A stretch of DNA of 53,286 nt from assembly GCA_913009315.1 (NCBI GenBank), contig CAJVZA010000004.1:1-53286 (forward strand). The letters run 5' to 3'. This DNA comes from an uncultured Hippea sp. GTDB lineage: Bacteria > Campylobacterota_A > Desulfurellia > JAADFJ01. The notes below the pieces were generated by a model. The model had not been told where the DNA came from. It made no database searches and saw nothing but the letters and a program-made list of their open reading frames with translations. This document shows positions 33,958-42,877 of the stretch, one piece after another; the first letter of the stretch is position 1; every line of letters starts with the position of its first letter. A program made the translations under genes and the position numbers.

Positions 33958-35051
33958 CGCTTTCTAAAAAGGAAAACATTTGCAGCAAACAGAATAACCA
34001 AAAAAGAGACTATATACAACGAGTCAGACAGTTGGTTAAATTCCGATCCTTTAAGAAATTCAGCTCTTGTAATCCTCATAAATGCTCTTGCAGAGGAGAG
34101 ATAGCTCATAATCTGTCCGCTTTCTCCCATACTGTTTATAGGTATAAAAAAACCGGAATAAAGATATGCGGGAAGAATTGTCAGAATTGATGTTATAAAA
34201 ACTGCCGAAACGGAGCTTTTTGTTAAATTTGAAATAAATATCCCGATCTGAACCGTGGATGCAACATACAAAAGAAGCATCAAAAGATAAAATGCCATAT
34301 TGCCTCTGAAAGGAATACCTATGAGAAGTGCAAACGCAAGCATCATCAAAGCGGAAATAAAAGAGATGATTGTATAAGGAATCGATTTGCCCATTATTAT
34401 TGAAAACCGATTTATCGGAGCAATTTTCAGATTTATTATGGAGCCCGATTCCTTTTCGCTAACCAATGACAAAACCGATAGAAGGGCAGGATAAAACATC
34501 AATGTCGCAACAAGTGTTCCGGGAACGATAAAATTTTTTGATTCCAAACCTTCATTGAACCAGCTTCGCACCTCCAGATGTATAGGCAGAGAGAGCCCCG
34601 GATTTATGTCCAGGTTAAAACGGCTGACCATGCCGCTCATATATCCGGCAACAGTTTGAGCTCTCAACGGATATGTTCCGTCTATTGCCAGAAATACCGG
34701 TGATCTGCCGGTTCTAAGCCGCTCCGAGAAATGCGCCGGAATCCATAATGTACCTCTGCACTTACTGTTAAGTTTCAGCAGACCGCCTTTTTGAGGCAGT
34801 TCGTTATCGCAAATCTTGAAATATCCGCTTTTTGTCATTCTTTCAATAAAATTGTTTGAAATGCTGCTTTTATCCTGATTGATCAGACCCAGAGGTATAT
34901 TTTTAACATCGAGGGACAGACCGTATATAAATAGTATATATGCGGCAAAAGGAGCTACGAATGCAAGCACCAACGTAAGATGATCTCTTATGATAATCTT
35001 GAATTCTTTAATCGATAATGTTGCTATGTTATGAACGGTTTTTAACGCCAT
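33954..35051 (-). CDS. ABC-2 type permease (YbhS-like), first of two
   Basis: The protein has 365 residues with the same layout as its neighbour: a helix near residues 20-42, a large external loop, and five helices from about 165. The coupling stretch LVSEKESGSIINLKIAPINRF is present. The two permeases are divergent in sequence, so a heterodimer is likely. A 113-nt gap separates it from the ATPase gene upstream, larger than the other gaps in this operon. Confidence 0.85.
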   Translation of the reverse strand: MALKTVHNIATLSIKEFKIIIRDHLTLVLAFVAPFAAYILFIYGLSLDVKNIPLGLINQDKSSISNNFIERMTKSGYFKICDNELPQKGGLLKLNSKCRGTLWIPAHFSERLRTGRSPVFLAIDGTYPLRAQTVAGYMSGMVSRFNLDINPGLSLPIHLEVRSWFNEGLESKNFIVPGTLVATLMFYPALLSVLSLVSEKESGSIINLKIAPINRFSIIMGKSIPYTIISFISALMMLAFALLIGIPFRGNMAFYLLMLLLYVASTVQIGIFISNLTKSSVSAVFITSILTILPAYLYSGFFIPINSMGESGQIMSYLSSARAFMRITRAEFLKGSEFNQLSDSLYIVSFLVILFAANVFLFRKR

Positions 35052-35164
35052 CAGCTGTCCGGTCTCTCAGTAAGTTATTTCTTTGTTCTGCAAAAAAGCA
35101 GGCATTGTGTCTAACAATTAGTTGATTCATGGTTTTCCGGCGCCGTTTCAAAAAATATGTCATA

Positions 35165-36649
35165 TCAATGTTCATAATCTTCTTGAACGGCAGGCTTTAT
35201 ATAACGTATGAATGCCTGTTCAACGTTTATATTTTCATTCTTTTCCGAAACCTTGGCGATAATCTCCTTGTCTGTTCCTGACGCCAGAACTTTTCCCTCA
35301 TGCATAAAGATTATGCTTTTGCATCTTGCAGCCTCATCAAGATAATGTGTTGAAAAAAGCACACTTCTTCCGGTTAGTGCGAACTGTTTTATCAATTCCC
35401 AAAACTGCCGGCGGGTCACAGGGTCAACACCGCTTGTAGGTTCATCAAGAAAAAGAAGTTTCGGAAAGTGCAGAATGGCTGATGCAAATGCAACACGCTG
35501 TCTTATTCCAATAGGCAGATCCTCGGTCAAATAGTTTAAAAATGATCTCAATTTCAGCGTACCGGTCACGATATCAATTCTTTTCGGCAAATTTTTAACC
35601 CTGTAAATTGTTCCAAAAAGCCTGAGATTTTCTTTAACACTCATATCATTGTATAAACTAAATTTCTGCGACATATATCCGATATCACTGCGCATATCCC
35701 GGCCAGATTTGCCTAAAATCTGAAATTTCCCCGATGTTGTTTTCAGAACTCCTGTCAAAGATTTGATAAGCGTTGTTTTTCCCGCTCCATTTGCTCCGAT
35801 AAGTCCCACTATGTCGCCCGATTTCATCGTTATAGAAACATCTTTCATTGCGAAAAATTTACCGTATACCTTGGTAAGCTTATCTGTTTTGATAACAACA
35901 TCGGGCAGTGTGATTAAGTCAAGAGGCAGTTTGAAGTTGATTTTGTCAGATGAAATCGATTTCAGAAACAGCTCTTCCGGCGACGCCAGTTCCTCAGACT
36001 TTCCGGAGGCAACAATTTTGCCGTTGTAGATAAGCGCCAGATCGGTACAGTTTGATGATTCGTATATATATGAAGTAGATATTATAAACGTTGTGCCGTT
36101 ATCCTTATTAAATCTGTATATAAGCCGCCAGAGTTCAAGTCTGCTTAGAGGGTCAACACCTGTTGTAGGTTCATCCAGAATGATTATTTCAGGTCTTTGA
36201 ACAATCGTTGATATCAGGCCAAGTTTCTGACTCATTCCGCCGGAAAGGTTTTTCTGTTTTCTGTTTTTGAATTTGTAGAGCCCCGAAGCCCTGTAAAGTT
36301 CATCATGGAACTTCTTATCACTTTTGCCCGAAAGATCGCTGAAAAACTCAAGATTTTCTTTTACGCTAAGCTCATCGTAAAGATTCGCACCAAGTCCCTC
36401 TGGCATAAATGCGATTTCACCTTCAGCCGTACCGCCGGAATTCTGCTTCATATTAAAATAGCTGATTTTCCCCGAGCTAATCTTTTCAATTGATGCTATC
36501 ACCTTCAAAAATGTAGATTTGCCTGCTCCGTCCGGCCCCACAATGCCGAATATAGACCCTTTTTTTATCTTGATCGATACTGAATCGAGCGCTCTTACCT
36601 TGCCGTAGAATTTCGTTACCGAATCTGCCTCTATTACGATTTTGTCCAT
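35165..36649 (-). CDS. tandem ABC transporter ATPase (YbhF-like, two nucleotide-binding domains)
   Basis: The protein has 494 residues containing two complete NBDs. The first has Walker A GPDGAGKST, signature LSGGMSQKLGL and Walker B IIILDEPTTGVDP. The second has Walker A GANGAGKTT, a divergent signature LPIGIRQRVAFA and Walker B LLFLDEPTSGVDP with STHYLDEA. The fusion and the neighbours match YbhF of the YbhFSR exporter. The changed second signature suggests unequal ATP sites. Its start overlaps the HlyD-like gene by 16 nt. Confidence 0.9.
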   Translation of the reverse strand: MDKIVIEADSVTKFYGKVRALDSVSIKIKKGSIFGIVGPDGAGKSTFLKVIASIEKISSGKISYFNMKQNSGGTAEGEIAFMPEGLGANLYDELSVKENLEFFSDLSGKSDKKFHDELYRASGLYKFKNRKQKNLSGGMSQKLGLISTIVQRPEIIILDEPTTGVDPLSRLELWRLIYRFNKDNGTTFIISTSYIYESSNCTDLALIYNGKIVASGKSEELASPEELFLKSISSDKINFKLPLDLITLPDVVIKTDKLTKVYGKFFAMKDVSITMKSGDIVGLIGANGAGKTTLIKSLTGVLKTTSGKFQILGKSGRDMRSDIGYMSQKFSLYNDMSVKENLRLFGTIYRVKNLPKRIDIVTGTLKLRSFLNYLTEDLPIGIRQRVAFASAILHFPKLLFLDEPTSGVDPVTRRQFWELIKQFALTGRSVLFSTHYLDEAARCKSIIFMHEGKVLASGTDKEIIAKVSEKNENINVEQAFIRYIKPAVQEDYEH

Positions 36650-37671
36650 TTTTTTGACGGATCGGTTTTTATTGTAACATCGGCAATCATTCCGTTTTTT
36701 AGCAGAAGGCCTCGATTTCTCAATGCTATATGTATTTCGTAAACAAGAGCAACCCTCTGTTTTTTTGTTTCAACGTTTTTCGGTGTAAACTCCGCCTGAC
36801 TCGCTATGTATGAAACTTTGCCTGTAAACGGTTTTTTTGTTCCTATATAAATTCTTGCCGGCTGACCTAATTTAAGCTGTCTAAGCTGATCTTCTGCTGC
36901 AAACATTTTCAGGTAAAGCTTTTCGGGATTAATAATTGAAACAACAGGCATTCCGGTCGCAACAACCTCACCTGTATAATGAAATTTGCCGGCAATAATA
37001 CCGTTCACCGGACTTTTTATTTTACTGTTGCCAATCTCAAGAAGAATAATGTTTAATTGGTGTTTTAATGCCTCAATCTTTTCTTTCTGCATTCTGATTT
37101 CAATTATTTTTGATTTTGATGCAATATATGCGTTGTAAGCTGACCGGTACAGGCTTAATGCGGAATCGGCTTTCTGTTTTAGGCTTAAATAGTTGGATTC
37201 TATTCTGTCGGCTTCTCTTTTAGATACCGAACCTCCTTTAAGCAATCTGGTAAAACGTCTATAGTCAGCCTGAGCATTTTTTACAAGCGGCAAAAGCATT
37301 TTATAGTTTGAGTAAAATGAGATAGATTCATTTTTTAAACGGATTATTTCAGATGGAATGGCCTTGGAGATTTCATCCAATCTGCTTTGCTCTGCTGAAA
37401 TTTGAGCCTGCTCAGCCTGCTCTTTTTGAATAAGTTCTTTATCATCAATGGAAAAAAGAATTTGATTGATTTTTACCGATGATCCTCTTGATACATAGAC
37501 GTTTCTTATCCTGCCCGGGAGCTTCGAGGAAGCCATGATCTCGTCTCCGGTTATTGTTCCGGACGAATAAATAAACCCTGTCTGCACGGGTTTCTGCCTT
37601 GATAAAAAGAGAGCAAAAGCTGCAAAAACAGATAAAACAATCACCAACAGAGAAATATTGCTTTTGCGCAT
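36634..37671 (-). CDS. HlyD-family periplasmic adaptor (YbhG-like)
   Basis: The protein has 345 residues. A single N-terminal membrane anchor (about 8-24) precedes a lipoyl-like half-motif (MASSKLPGRIRNVYVSRGSSVKINQIL). A long coiled-coil hairpin of about 130 residues follows, then the second lipoyl half (KSPVNGIIAGKFHYTGEVV) and a beta-barrel region. It bridges the inner-membrane ABC pump to an outer-membrane channel; no TolC-like gene is in the window. It is the first gene of the four-gene exporter operon and has the TTGACA/TAGAAT leaderless promoter. Confidence 0.88.
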   Translation of the reverse strand: MRKSNISLLVIVLSVFAAFALFLSRQKPVQTGFIYSSGTITGDEIMASSKLPGRIRNVYVSRGSSVKINQILFSIDDKELIQKEQAEQAQISAEQSRLDEISKAIPSEIIRLKNESISFYSNYKMLLPLVKNAQADYRRFTRLLKGGSVSKREADRIESNYLSLKQKADSALSLYRSAYNAYIASKSKIIEIRMQKEKIEALKHQLNIILLEIGNSKIKSPVNGIIAGKFHYTGEVVATGMPVVSIINPEKLYLKMFAAEDQLRQLKLGQPARIYIGTKKPFTGKVSYIASQAEFTPKNVETKKQRVALVYEIHIALRNRGLLLKNGMIADVTIKTDPSKKWTKS

Positions 37672-37677
37672 TCAGTA

Positions 37678-37705
37678 ATTCTATAGATTATCTGATTTTT
37701 GTCAA
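37678..37705 (-). promoter_or_regulatory. promoter giving a leaderless mRNA for the exporter operon
   Basis: Minus strand: TTGACA (37705-37700), 16-nt spacer, TAGAAT (37683-37678), then exactly 6 nt (TACTGA) to ATG 37671. The same hexamers and spacings occur at 24597-24624 on the plus strand. Confidence 0.65.
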
Positions 37706-37783
37706 TTCAATGCCCTCTCTGCGCATTTCGTATATGTTGTTGTGAGGATGAGATATAACCTGTCTATATATGCGCGCGGGTAA

Positions 37784-37864
37784 AGCAGTTGCAACCGTAA
37801 TTTTTTAATGCTTCGGTATAAGGTAGTTTCAACTTCAAAAAATAATTACGGTTTTTGCGGCTGC
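37784..37864. repeat. long imperfect inverted repeat in a gene-free gap
   Basis: GCAGTTGCAACCGTAATT faces AATTACGGTTTTTGCGGCTGC, with an insertion of three bases in one arm. The arms lie about 80 bp apart end to end. The rest of the gap 37706-38066 shows no gene. The structure might be a small RNA hairpin or another palindromic element; no second copy is seen here. Confidence 0.45.
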
Positions 37865-38066
37865 TAAAAAGAGCGTGCAAGTTGAATAGAAACTGTCAGG
37901 GAACAGAAAGTCTGCTCAGGAAAAATACGGATTCGGCTATATTTTCTCATTTGCAATAACAGATTCGATATTCGCCTCAAACCGGCTTTCTCCTGCTACG
38001 ACTTCTGCTCCCGGACAGTCTTGCGGCGGACAAGACAACTCCTTAAGAGTTATCTCCTGATAAATT

Positions 38067-38306
38067 TCAACTTGCCAGCAGTCTATCTATTTTGGTTCTG
38101 TCAAAACCCACAACAGGTCTTGAGCCAATCAGAATTACCGGAACTCCGGATTGACCGGAAATTCTTACCATATCGTTTGCAGCATTTTGATCTCTTGATA
38201 CATCGACCTTTTTGAATTTGATGTTCTTTTCCTTTAAATACTGCTCAGCCTTTCTGCACCATGAACAAGTTTGCGTCGAGAACAGAACAACTCTTTTTTC
38301 AGACAT
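38067..38306 (-). CDS. glutaredoxin-family thiol-disulfide protein
   Basis: The protein has 79 residues with active site Cys14-Ser-Trp-Cys17 and the cis-Pro loop SGVPVILIG. The C-terminal VVGFDRTKIDRLL matches the glutathione-type groove pattern (GFD). Similar short proteins (NrdH/Uxx-type) reduce disulfides or carry reducing power to redox enzymes in anaerobes. AGGAGG lies 6 nt before ATG 38306. It is monocistronic. Confidence 0.82.
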   Translation of the reverse strand: MSEKRVVLFSTQTCSWCRKAEQYLKEKNIKFKKVDVSRDQNAANDMVRISGQSGVPVILIGSRPVVGFDRTKIDRLLAS

Positions 38307-38415
38307 ATTTCCTCCTATACCGATTTTTAGTATAGAGAGTATAATAATGTTCTGATGAGAATTTTCAAGTAAAGCAGACTGAAGTATATTAAGTTTTTTT
38401 CATTTCCTATTTAAA

Positions 38416-38445
38416 GAGACTGCTGCACAATAAACAGATCCACAG
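38416..38445. repeat. REP-like palindrome family, left half
   Basis: GAGACTGCTGCACAATAAAC followed by AGATCCACAG matches the left arm and loop; the right arm has decayed. It lies in the divergent gap 38307-38687, which has no other feature apart from promoters near its ends. Confidence 0.6.
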
Positions 38446-38650
38446 AAGGCTAAGAAAGGGTGAGTCAATAATTAATCCAAAGAACTAAGCCTGTTTAAGA
38501 ATGCTAATATGTGTTCCGTAAACAGTCATCTTTGAACATCAAATTCGAAACATCCGAATTAATAGAGATGTTTCTGATCACTTTTTTGTACAGCTCAAAT
38601 TCAGGAAATACAAAACAACAAATCGTCTCAAATTTATCTGCTTATCTATA

Positions 38651-38676
38651 TTGACATTATAATCTTAAGTTATAAT
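38651..38676 (+). promoter_or_regulatory. promoter with short leader before yggU
   Basis: TTGACA (38651-38656) and TATAAT (38671-38676) are 14 nt apart, shorter than ideal; a second TATAAT lies at 38658-38663. ATG 38688 is 11 nt beyond the -10 and has no ribosome site, so the leader would be about 4-5 nt. Confidence 0.5.
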
Positions 38677-38687
38677 ATCTTCATCAT

Positions 38688-38972
38688 ATGGCTGAAGATA
38701 GAAAGGATGCAAAAGTACGATTTGCCGTGCATGTCAAGCCTAATGCAAGTAAGATTGCTGTTGAAAAAGATAATGACAATGTTAGAATATCGCTTACGGC
38801 ATCGCCTCAGAAAAGCCTTGCCAACCGTCAGCTCATTGAAATATTGTCAAAGGAACTTAGAATTGCAAAATGCTGTATTAGCATTGTAAGGGGTTTGAAG
38901 AGTCACGATAAACTGATAGAAATTAATGATATTACTGAAAAAAGATTAAATAATTGGATGGAGGGTATTTGA
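38688..38972 (+). CDS. yggU: DUF167/YggU-family protein
   Basis: The protein has 94 residues. Family hallmarks are VHVKPNASK near the N-terminus, VRISLTASPQKSLANRQLIEILSKEL in the middle and VRGLKSHDKLIEI near the end. The fold is small alpha/beta; the molecular role is unknown. It starts a long plus-strand run and its stop overlaps the next start by one base (TGATG). Confidence 0.8.
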   Translation: MAEDRKDAKVRFAVHVKPNASKIAVEKDNDNVRISLTASPQKSLANRQLIEILSKELRIAKCCISIVRGLKSHDKLIEINDITEKRLNNWMEGI

Positions 38973-39250
38973 TGCCTATATACAAATATGGATGTGAAAG
39001 CTGCGGGTACAAGTTTGAAGAACTGCAAAAGGTTAATGATGAGCCTCTTGAAAAATGTCCTGAGTGCGGCAGGCAGGTGCGAAGGATGGTTACTCATTCT
39101 TCTTTTATTCTGAAAGGAACAGGATGGTACGCAACCGATTATGCGAATAAATCGGCAAATCTTAACAATGATAAAAAGAGTTCTTCGGATACTGCAAAAA
39201 AGGTCGTCGAAAAGAAAGAAATCAAAAATAAAAGTGAGAAGGCTGCATAA
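38972..39250 (+). CDS. FmdB-type zinc-ribbon protein
   Basis: The protein has 92 residues. The FmdB/CxxC zinc ribbon fills the first 45 residues (MPIYKYGCESCGYKFEEL, then CPECGRQVRRMV). It continues with FILKGTGWYATDYA, usual for the family, and a Lys/Ser-rich unstructured tail. It is thought to be a nucleic-acid- or protein-binding regulator, but its function is not established. Start chosen at ATG 38972, overlapping the yggU stop; the stop overlaps ndk by one base. Confidence 0.82.
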   Translation: MPIYKYGCESCGYKFEELQKVNDEPLEKCPECGRQVRRMVTHSSFILKGTGWYATDYANKSANLNNDKKSSSDTAKKVVEKKEIKNKSEKAA

Positions 39251-39666
39251 TGATAGAGAGAACACTTGGCATCATTAAGCCTGATGCTGTAAGAGCAGGC
39301 AATAGCGGCAAGATAATTGATATTATAGAAAAGTCGGGATTAGAGATTGTTGCTATGAAAAAGATTTCTCTCTCAAAAGATCAGGCAGAAGTTTTTTACG
39401 AGGTTCATAAAGATAAGCCGTTTTATGACAGCTTAACAAAATTTATGTCAGACGGAAAGGTTGTTCCAATGGTTATTCAAGGTGATGATGCTATAAAGAG
39501 ATACAGGCAGATTATGGGCGCAACAGATTCATCAAAAGCCGAAAAAGGTACAATAAGAAATCTATGCGGTACGGATATTGAACATAATGCCGTTCATGGT
39601 TCCGATGCACCTGAAACCGCAAAAGATGAACTTGGATTTTTCTTCTGCGGATACGAACTGATTTGA
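39250..39666 (+). CDS. ndk: nucleoside diphosphate kinase
   Basis: The protein has 138 residues. It transfers phosphate from ATP to NDPs through a phospho-His. RTLGIIKPDAVRAG opens the protein, and the catalytic His lies in HNAVHGSDAPETA. The length matches bacterial Ndk (136-143). It is translationally coupled to the zinc-ribbon gene upstream; a new promoter lies between it and rpmF. Confidence 0.95.
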   Translation: MIERTLGIIKPDAVRAGNSGKIIDIIEKSGLEIVAMKKISLSKDQAEVFYEVHKDKPFYDSLTKFMSDGKVVPMVIQGDDAIKRYRQIMGATDSSKAEKGTIRNLCGTDIEHNAVHGSDAPETAKDELGFFFCGYELI

Positions 39667-39709
39667 TGCTGTCTGTATGCTGAAAACGGTTAGCGAAATC
39701 CCTTTCCCC

Positions 39710-39737
39710 TTGACAAAGAGTTTTTTTTGTGTATTTA
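39710..39737 (+). promoter_or_regulatory. promoter for the rpmF-plsX-fab operon
   Basis: TTGACA (39710-39715) and TATTTA (39732-39737) are 16 nt apart, 32 nt before rpmF. Unlike several promoters nearby, the gene behind it has a ribosome site (GAGG). Confidence 0.5.
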
Positions 39738-39769
39738 TTCAGGACTACTAAAATTTAAAAGAGGTTAAA

Positions 39770-39949
39770 ATGGCTTTACCAAAAAGACGTCATTATAAGG
39801 CAAGATCAAAAAAAAGAAGGGCTAACTGGAAAGTAGAAGCTCCAACCATTGTAGCATGCCACAACTGCCATGAACCGAAACTTGCTCATCATGTGTGTCC
39901 AAGCTGCGGTTATTACAAAGACAGAAAGGTTATCGAGGTTTCTTCGTAG
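39770..39949 (+). CDS. rpmF: 50S ribosomal protein L32
   Basis: This is a 59-residue protein. It begins MALPKRRHYKARSKKRR, the standard basic L32 start, and carries two Cys pairs that bind zinc (Cys30/33 in CHNC and Cys43/46 in CPSC). GAGG sits 6 nt before ATG 39770. The TAG stop overlaps the GTG start of plsX by one base. The rpmF-plsX-fab order is conserved widely; the DUF177/YceD gene that often precedes rpmF is replaced here by ndk. Confidence 0.93.
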   Translation: MALPKRRHYKARSKKRRANWKVEAPTIVACHNCHEPKLAHHVCPSCGYYKDRKVIEVSS

Positions 39950-40962
39950 TGTGGATAGCCGTTGATGCAATGGGTGGAGACAAAGCGCCCGGTGAAATTG
40001 TTCTGGGGGCCGTTGAGGCAATCAGAGAACTGAAAGACAATATTCTGCTTGTGGGAAAAAGAGGAGAAGTTTTAAGAGAACTTGAAAAATATGAGTATCC
40101 TGCCAATAGAATAGAAATTATTGACGCGCAAAGCGTTGTATCAATGGATGATCATCCAACCGTTGTGTTTAAAAGCAAAAAATTGAGTTCAATTTCAAAA
40201 TGCGTTGAGCTTGTGAAAAATAAGGTTGCCTCAGCCTTTGTGTCTGCGGGTAATTCCGGCGCTGTTATGGCTGCATCCATAATGCATCTAAAACGACTGA
40301 CCGGAGTTGCAAGACCTGCTATAGGCGCAGTTCTTCCTACAAAAAAGAATCCTGTAGTTGTAGTGGATGCAGGAGCCAATGTTGATTGCAAACCGGGGTA
40401 TCTCCTGCAATTTGGAATAATGGGCTCCGCTTATATAAAGAATGCGTTAAAGGTGCTCAATCCAAAGGTCGGCATTCTGAGTAATGGTGAAGAGATAGGC
40501 AAGGGCAATGAACTCACACGAAAGGCATTTGATCTGCTTGCGGATTCCGATCTTAATTTCATCGGCAATGTCGAAGGGAGAGAGGTTTTTCAGGGAAAAT
40601 GCGATGTGCTCGTATGTGATGGATTTTCTGGCAACATTCTTTTGAAGTCAAGCGAAGGTGCGTCAGAGGCAATAGGATACTTTCTTAAAAAAGAAATGAA
40701 GAGAAGATTTTGGTATAAGTTGGGCTATCTGTTGAACAAACCTGCTTTTAAGCGGCTCAATTCCAAAATAAGTTACGAATATTTTGGAGGAGCTCCGCTT
40801 CTCGGCATCAGAGGTATCGGCATAATAGGGCATGGACGCAGTAAAGCAGAAGCGATAAAAAATTCTATAAAAGTAGCTTCAGAATTGATAAAAAACCGAA
40901 TGAACACACTTATCGAAACGGAAATACAAAGATATATGATCAAAGGCAAATCGGGTGTATAG
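39949..40962 (+). CDS. plsX: phosphate acyltransferase PlsX
   Basis: The protein has 337 residues from GTG 39949. It makes acyl-phosphate from acyl-ACP for phospholipid synthesis. Hallmarks are IAVDAMGGDKAPGEIVLGA, SAFVSAGNSGAVMAAS, RPAIGAVLPTKK, LLQFGIMGSAY, NGEEIGKGNELTRKAF and FGGAPLLGIRG. The open frame continues upstream into rpmF, but the GTG overlapping the rpmF stop gives the family-correct N-terminus. It overlaps fabH by 8 nt. Confidence 0.94.
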   Translation: MWIAVDAMGGDKAPGEIVLGAVEAIRELKDNILLVGKRGEVLRELEKYEYPANRIEIIDAQSVVSMDDHPTVVFKSKKLSSISKCVELVKNKVASAFVSAGNSGAVMAASIMHLKRLTGVARPAIGAVLPTKKNPVVVVDAGANVDCKPGYLLQFGIMGSAYIKNALKVLNPKVGILSNGEEIGKGNELTRKAFDLLADSDLNFIGNVEGREVFQGKCDVLVCDGFSGNILLKSSEGASEAIGYFLKKEMKRRFWYKLGYLLNKPAFKRLNSKISYEYFGGAPLLGIRGIGIIGHGRSKAEAIKNSIKVASELIKNRMNTLIETEIQRYMIKGKSGV

Positions 40963-41926
40963 AACCCGAATCACAGCAACAGGAGGGTATTTGCCTGAGC
41001 GTGCCCTCACAAATTATGATCTTGAAAAAATGATGGATACCTCTGATGAATGGATATACAAACGAACCGGAATAAAAGAGCGGCATATAGCGGCAGATAA
41101 TCAGGTTACATCCGATCTTGCCTGCGAAGCAAGCAAAATAGCACTCAAAAGAGCCGGCATAACGGCAGATAAACTTGATATGATAATTGTAGGAACCTGC
41201 ACGCCCGATATGACGCTGCCTGCGACAGCTTTGCATTTGCAGAGAAAACTTGGAGCGGGCAAAAGCGGATGTGCTGCAGTTGATATGAATGCGGCATGTT
41301 CAGGTTTTTTATATTCTATGTCAACCGCAAACGCTTACATAAAATCGGGATATGCTAAAACTATTCTTGTAGTAGGCGCTGAGCTGCTTACAAGGATTGT
41401 AAATTGGGATGATCGGAGCACAGCCGTAATATTCGGCGACGGTGCAGGAGCGGCCATACTAACTCAGGATAGCGGCAGCAGAGGGATTATGGAATCCGAA
41501 CTGCATGCAGACGGAGATTATGCGTATCTTATGATTGCCCCCGGAAACGGAACTTTTCGTGCTCCTGCCGGTAACTATACAAAAATACATATGGAAGGCC
41601 ATGATACATTTAAGATCGCCGTGAGGCATCTTGAGGATGTAAGCAGGTCGGTTCTTAAAAAAGCCGGCGTTAGATCGGAGGAAATAAATGTCGTTATACC
41701 TCATCAGGCAAACGTAAGGATTATCGAAGCAGTGGTAAAAAGATTAGATATCCCTATAGAGAAATGTGTTTTAACCGTAGATCACCACGGCAATACAGCA
41801 GGCGCTTCAATACCGCTTGCACTGAACGAAGCAGTTGAAACCGGCAAAATAAGTGAGGGCGATATGGTATTGCTTAATGCTTTTGGAGCCGGTATCACAT
41901 GGGGATCTATGCTGGTGAAATGGTGA
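40955..41926 (+). CDS. fabH: beta-ketoacyl-ACP synthase III
   Basis: The protein has 323 residues. It condenses acetyl-CoA with malonyl-ACP to start fatty-acid chains. Catalytic residues are Cys at about 115 (MNAACSGFLYSMS), His in VVIPHQANVRI and Asn in HHGNTAGASIP. The GTG start (40955) overlaps plsX by 8 nt, and the stop overlaps the fabK start as ATGGTGA. Confidence 0.95.
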   Translation: MYRTRITATGGYLPERALTNYDLEKMMDTSDEWIYKRTGIKERHIAADNQVTSDLACEASKIALKRAGITADKLDMIIVGTCTPDMTLPATALHLQRKLGAGKSGCAAVDMNAACSGFLYSMSTANAYIKSGYAKTILVVGAELLTRIVNWDDRSTAVIFGDGAGAAILTQDSGSRGIMESELHADGDYAYLMIAPGNGTFRAPAGNYTKIHMEGHDTFKIAVRHLEDVSRSVLKKAGVRSEEINVVIPHQANVRIIEAVVKRLDIPIEKCVLTVDHHGNTAGASIPLALNEAVETGKISEGDMVLLNAFGAGITWGSMLVKW

Positions 41927-42876
41927 AAACATTGTATACCGAAGTCTGCGATATTTTAGAAATCAAATATCCGATATTGCAGGGAGGAATGGCATGGGTT
42001 TCAGATGAATACCTTGTCGGCGCTGTTTCTGAAGCCGGGTGTCTCGGTATTATAGCATCCGGAACTGCGCCGGGCGATTGGGTTGAGACACGTATAATTG
42101 AAACTGAAAAAAGAACAAAAAAATCGTTCGGAGTCAATGTTATGCTTCTTTCTCCTTTTGTTGATGACATAGTTAACGCTATATTGAGGCATGATTCGGT
42201 TAAAGTGGTTACAACAGGTGCGGGAAACCCCGCCAAATATATAGAGAAATTTAAAAGCAAAGGAATCAAGGTAATACCGGTAGTTGCTTCTGTGGCATTT
42301 GCAAAAAGAATGGAAGCGATCGGTGCCGATGCCGTGATTGCCGAGGGAAATGAATCAGGAGGGCATGTCGGACAGCTGAACAGTATGCCGTTGGTTCCTC
42401 AAATAGTAGATGCCGTATCGATACCGGTAATAGCAGCCGGAGGAATTGCCGATGGAAGAGGGTTTGTTGCCGCTATGGCCCTTGGAGCAAAAGGTATCCA
42501 GATGGGTACTCGTTTCATCGCATCAGTCGAATGCAATATATCTATGAAATATAAAGAAAAGATAATATCGGCAAACGATCGTTCAACAGTTGTTACCGGA
42601 CGAATAACCGGTCATCCTGTTAGGGTTGCAAAAAACAGACTTGCAAGAGAGTTTATGAAACTGGAAGCCGAAGGTGCAAATAAAGAACAGCTTGAAGAAT
42701 TTGGAAAGGGCAAACTTAGGTTAGCCGCCAAAGACGGAGATGTTCGAAACGGTTCCGTGATGATGGGTCAGTGTGCGGGAATAGTTAATGATGTTAAGCC
42801 CGTAAAAGATATTATCTCGGATATTATCGAGCAAGCGGAAATTATAATAAAAAGACTTTACATTCACGAAACATAG
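41920..42876 (+). CDS. fabK: enoyl-ACP reductase II (FMN type)
   Basis: The protein has 318 residues of the nitronate monooxygenase/FabK TIM-barrel family. It reduces enoyl-ACP with NAD(P)H and FMN. Signs are YPILQGGMAWVSDEYLVGAVSEAG, GVNVMLLSP, VIAEGNESGGHVG, PVIAAGGIADGRGFVAAMALGAKGIQMGTRF (spread over about 60 residues). Position between fabH and fabD supports FabK rather than a nitronate enzyme. No FabI-like SDR is present in the window. ATG 41920 overlaps fabH by 7 nt; an in-frame start at 41899 is less likely. Confidence 0.9.
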   Translation: MVKTLYTEVCDILEIKYPILQGGMAWVSDEYLVGAVSEAGCLGIIASGTAPGDWVETRIIETEKRTKKSFGVNVMLLSPFVDDIVNAILRHDSVKVVTTGAGNPAKYIEKFKSKGIKVIPVVASVAFAKRMEAIGADAVIAEGNESGGHVGQLNSMPLVPQIVDAVSIPVIAAGGIADGRGFVAAMALGAKGIQMGTRFIASVECNISMKYKEKIISANDRSTVVTGRITGHPVRVAKNRLAREFMKLEAEGANKEQLEEFGKGKLRLAAKDGDVRNGSVMMGQCAGIVNDVKPVKDIISDIIEQAEIIIKRLYIHET

Positions 42877-42877
42877 T

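Noticed and set aside
38021-38215. 64-codon plus-strand ORF
   Set aside because: It is a shadow of the glutaredoxin gene, whose CxxC motif and ribosome site are clear.
41920-42876. Nitronate monooxygenase instead of FabK
   Set aside because: Sequence families overlap, but the position between fabH and fabD with overlapping starts makes enoyl-ACP reductase far more likely.
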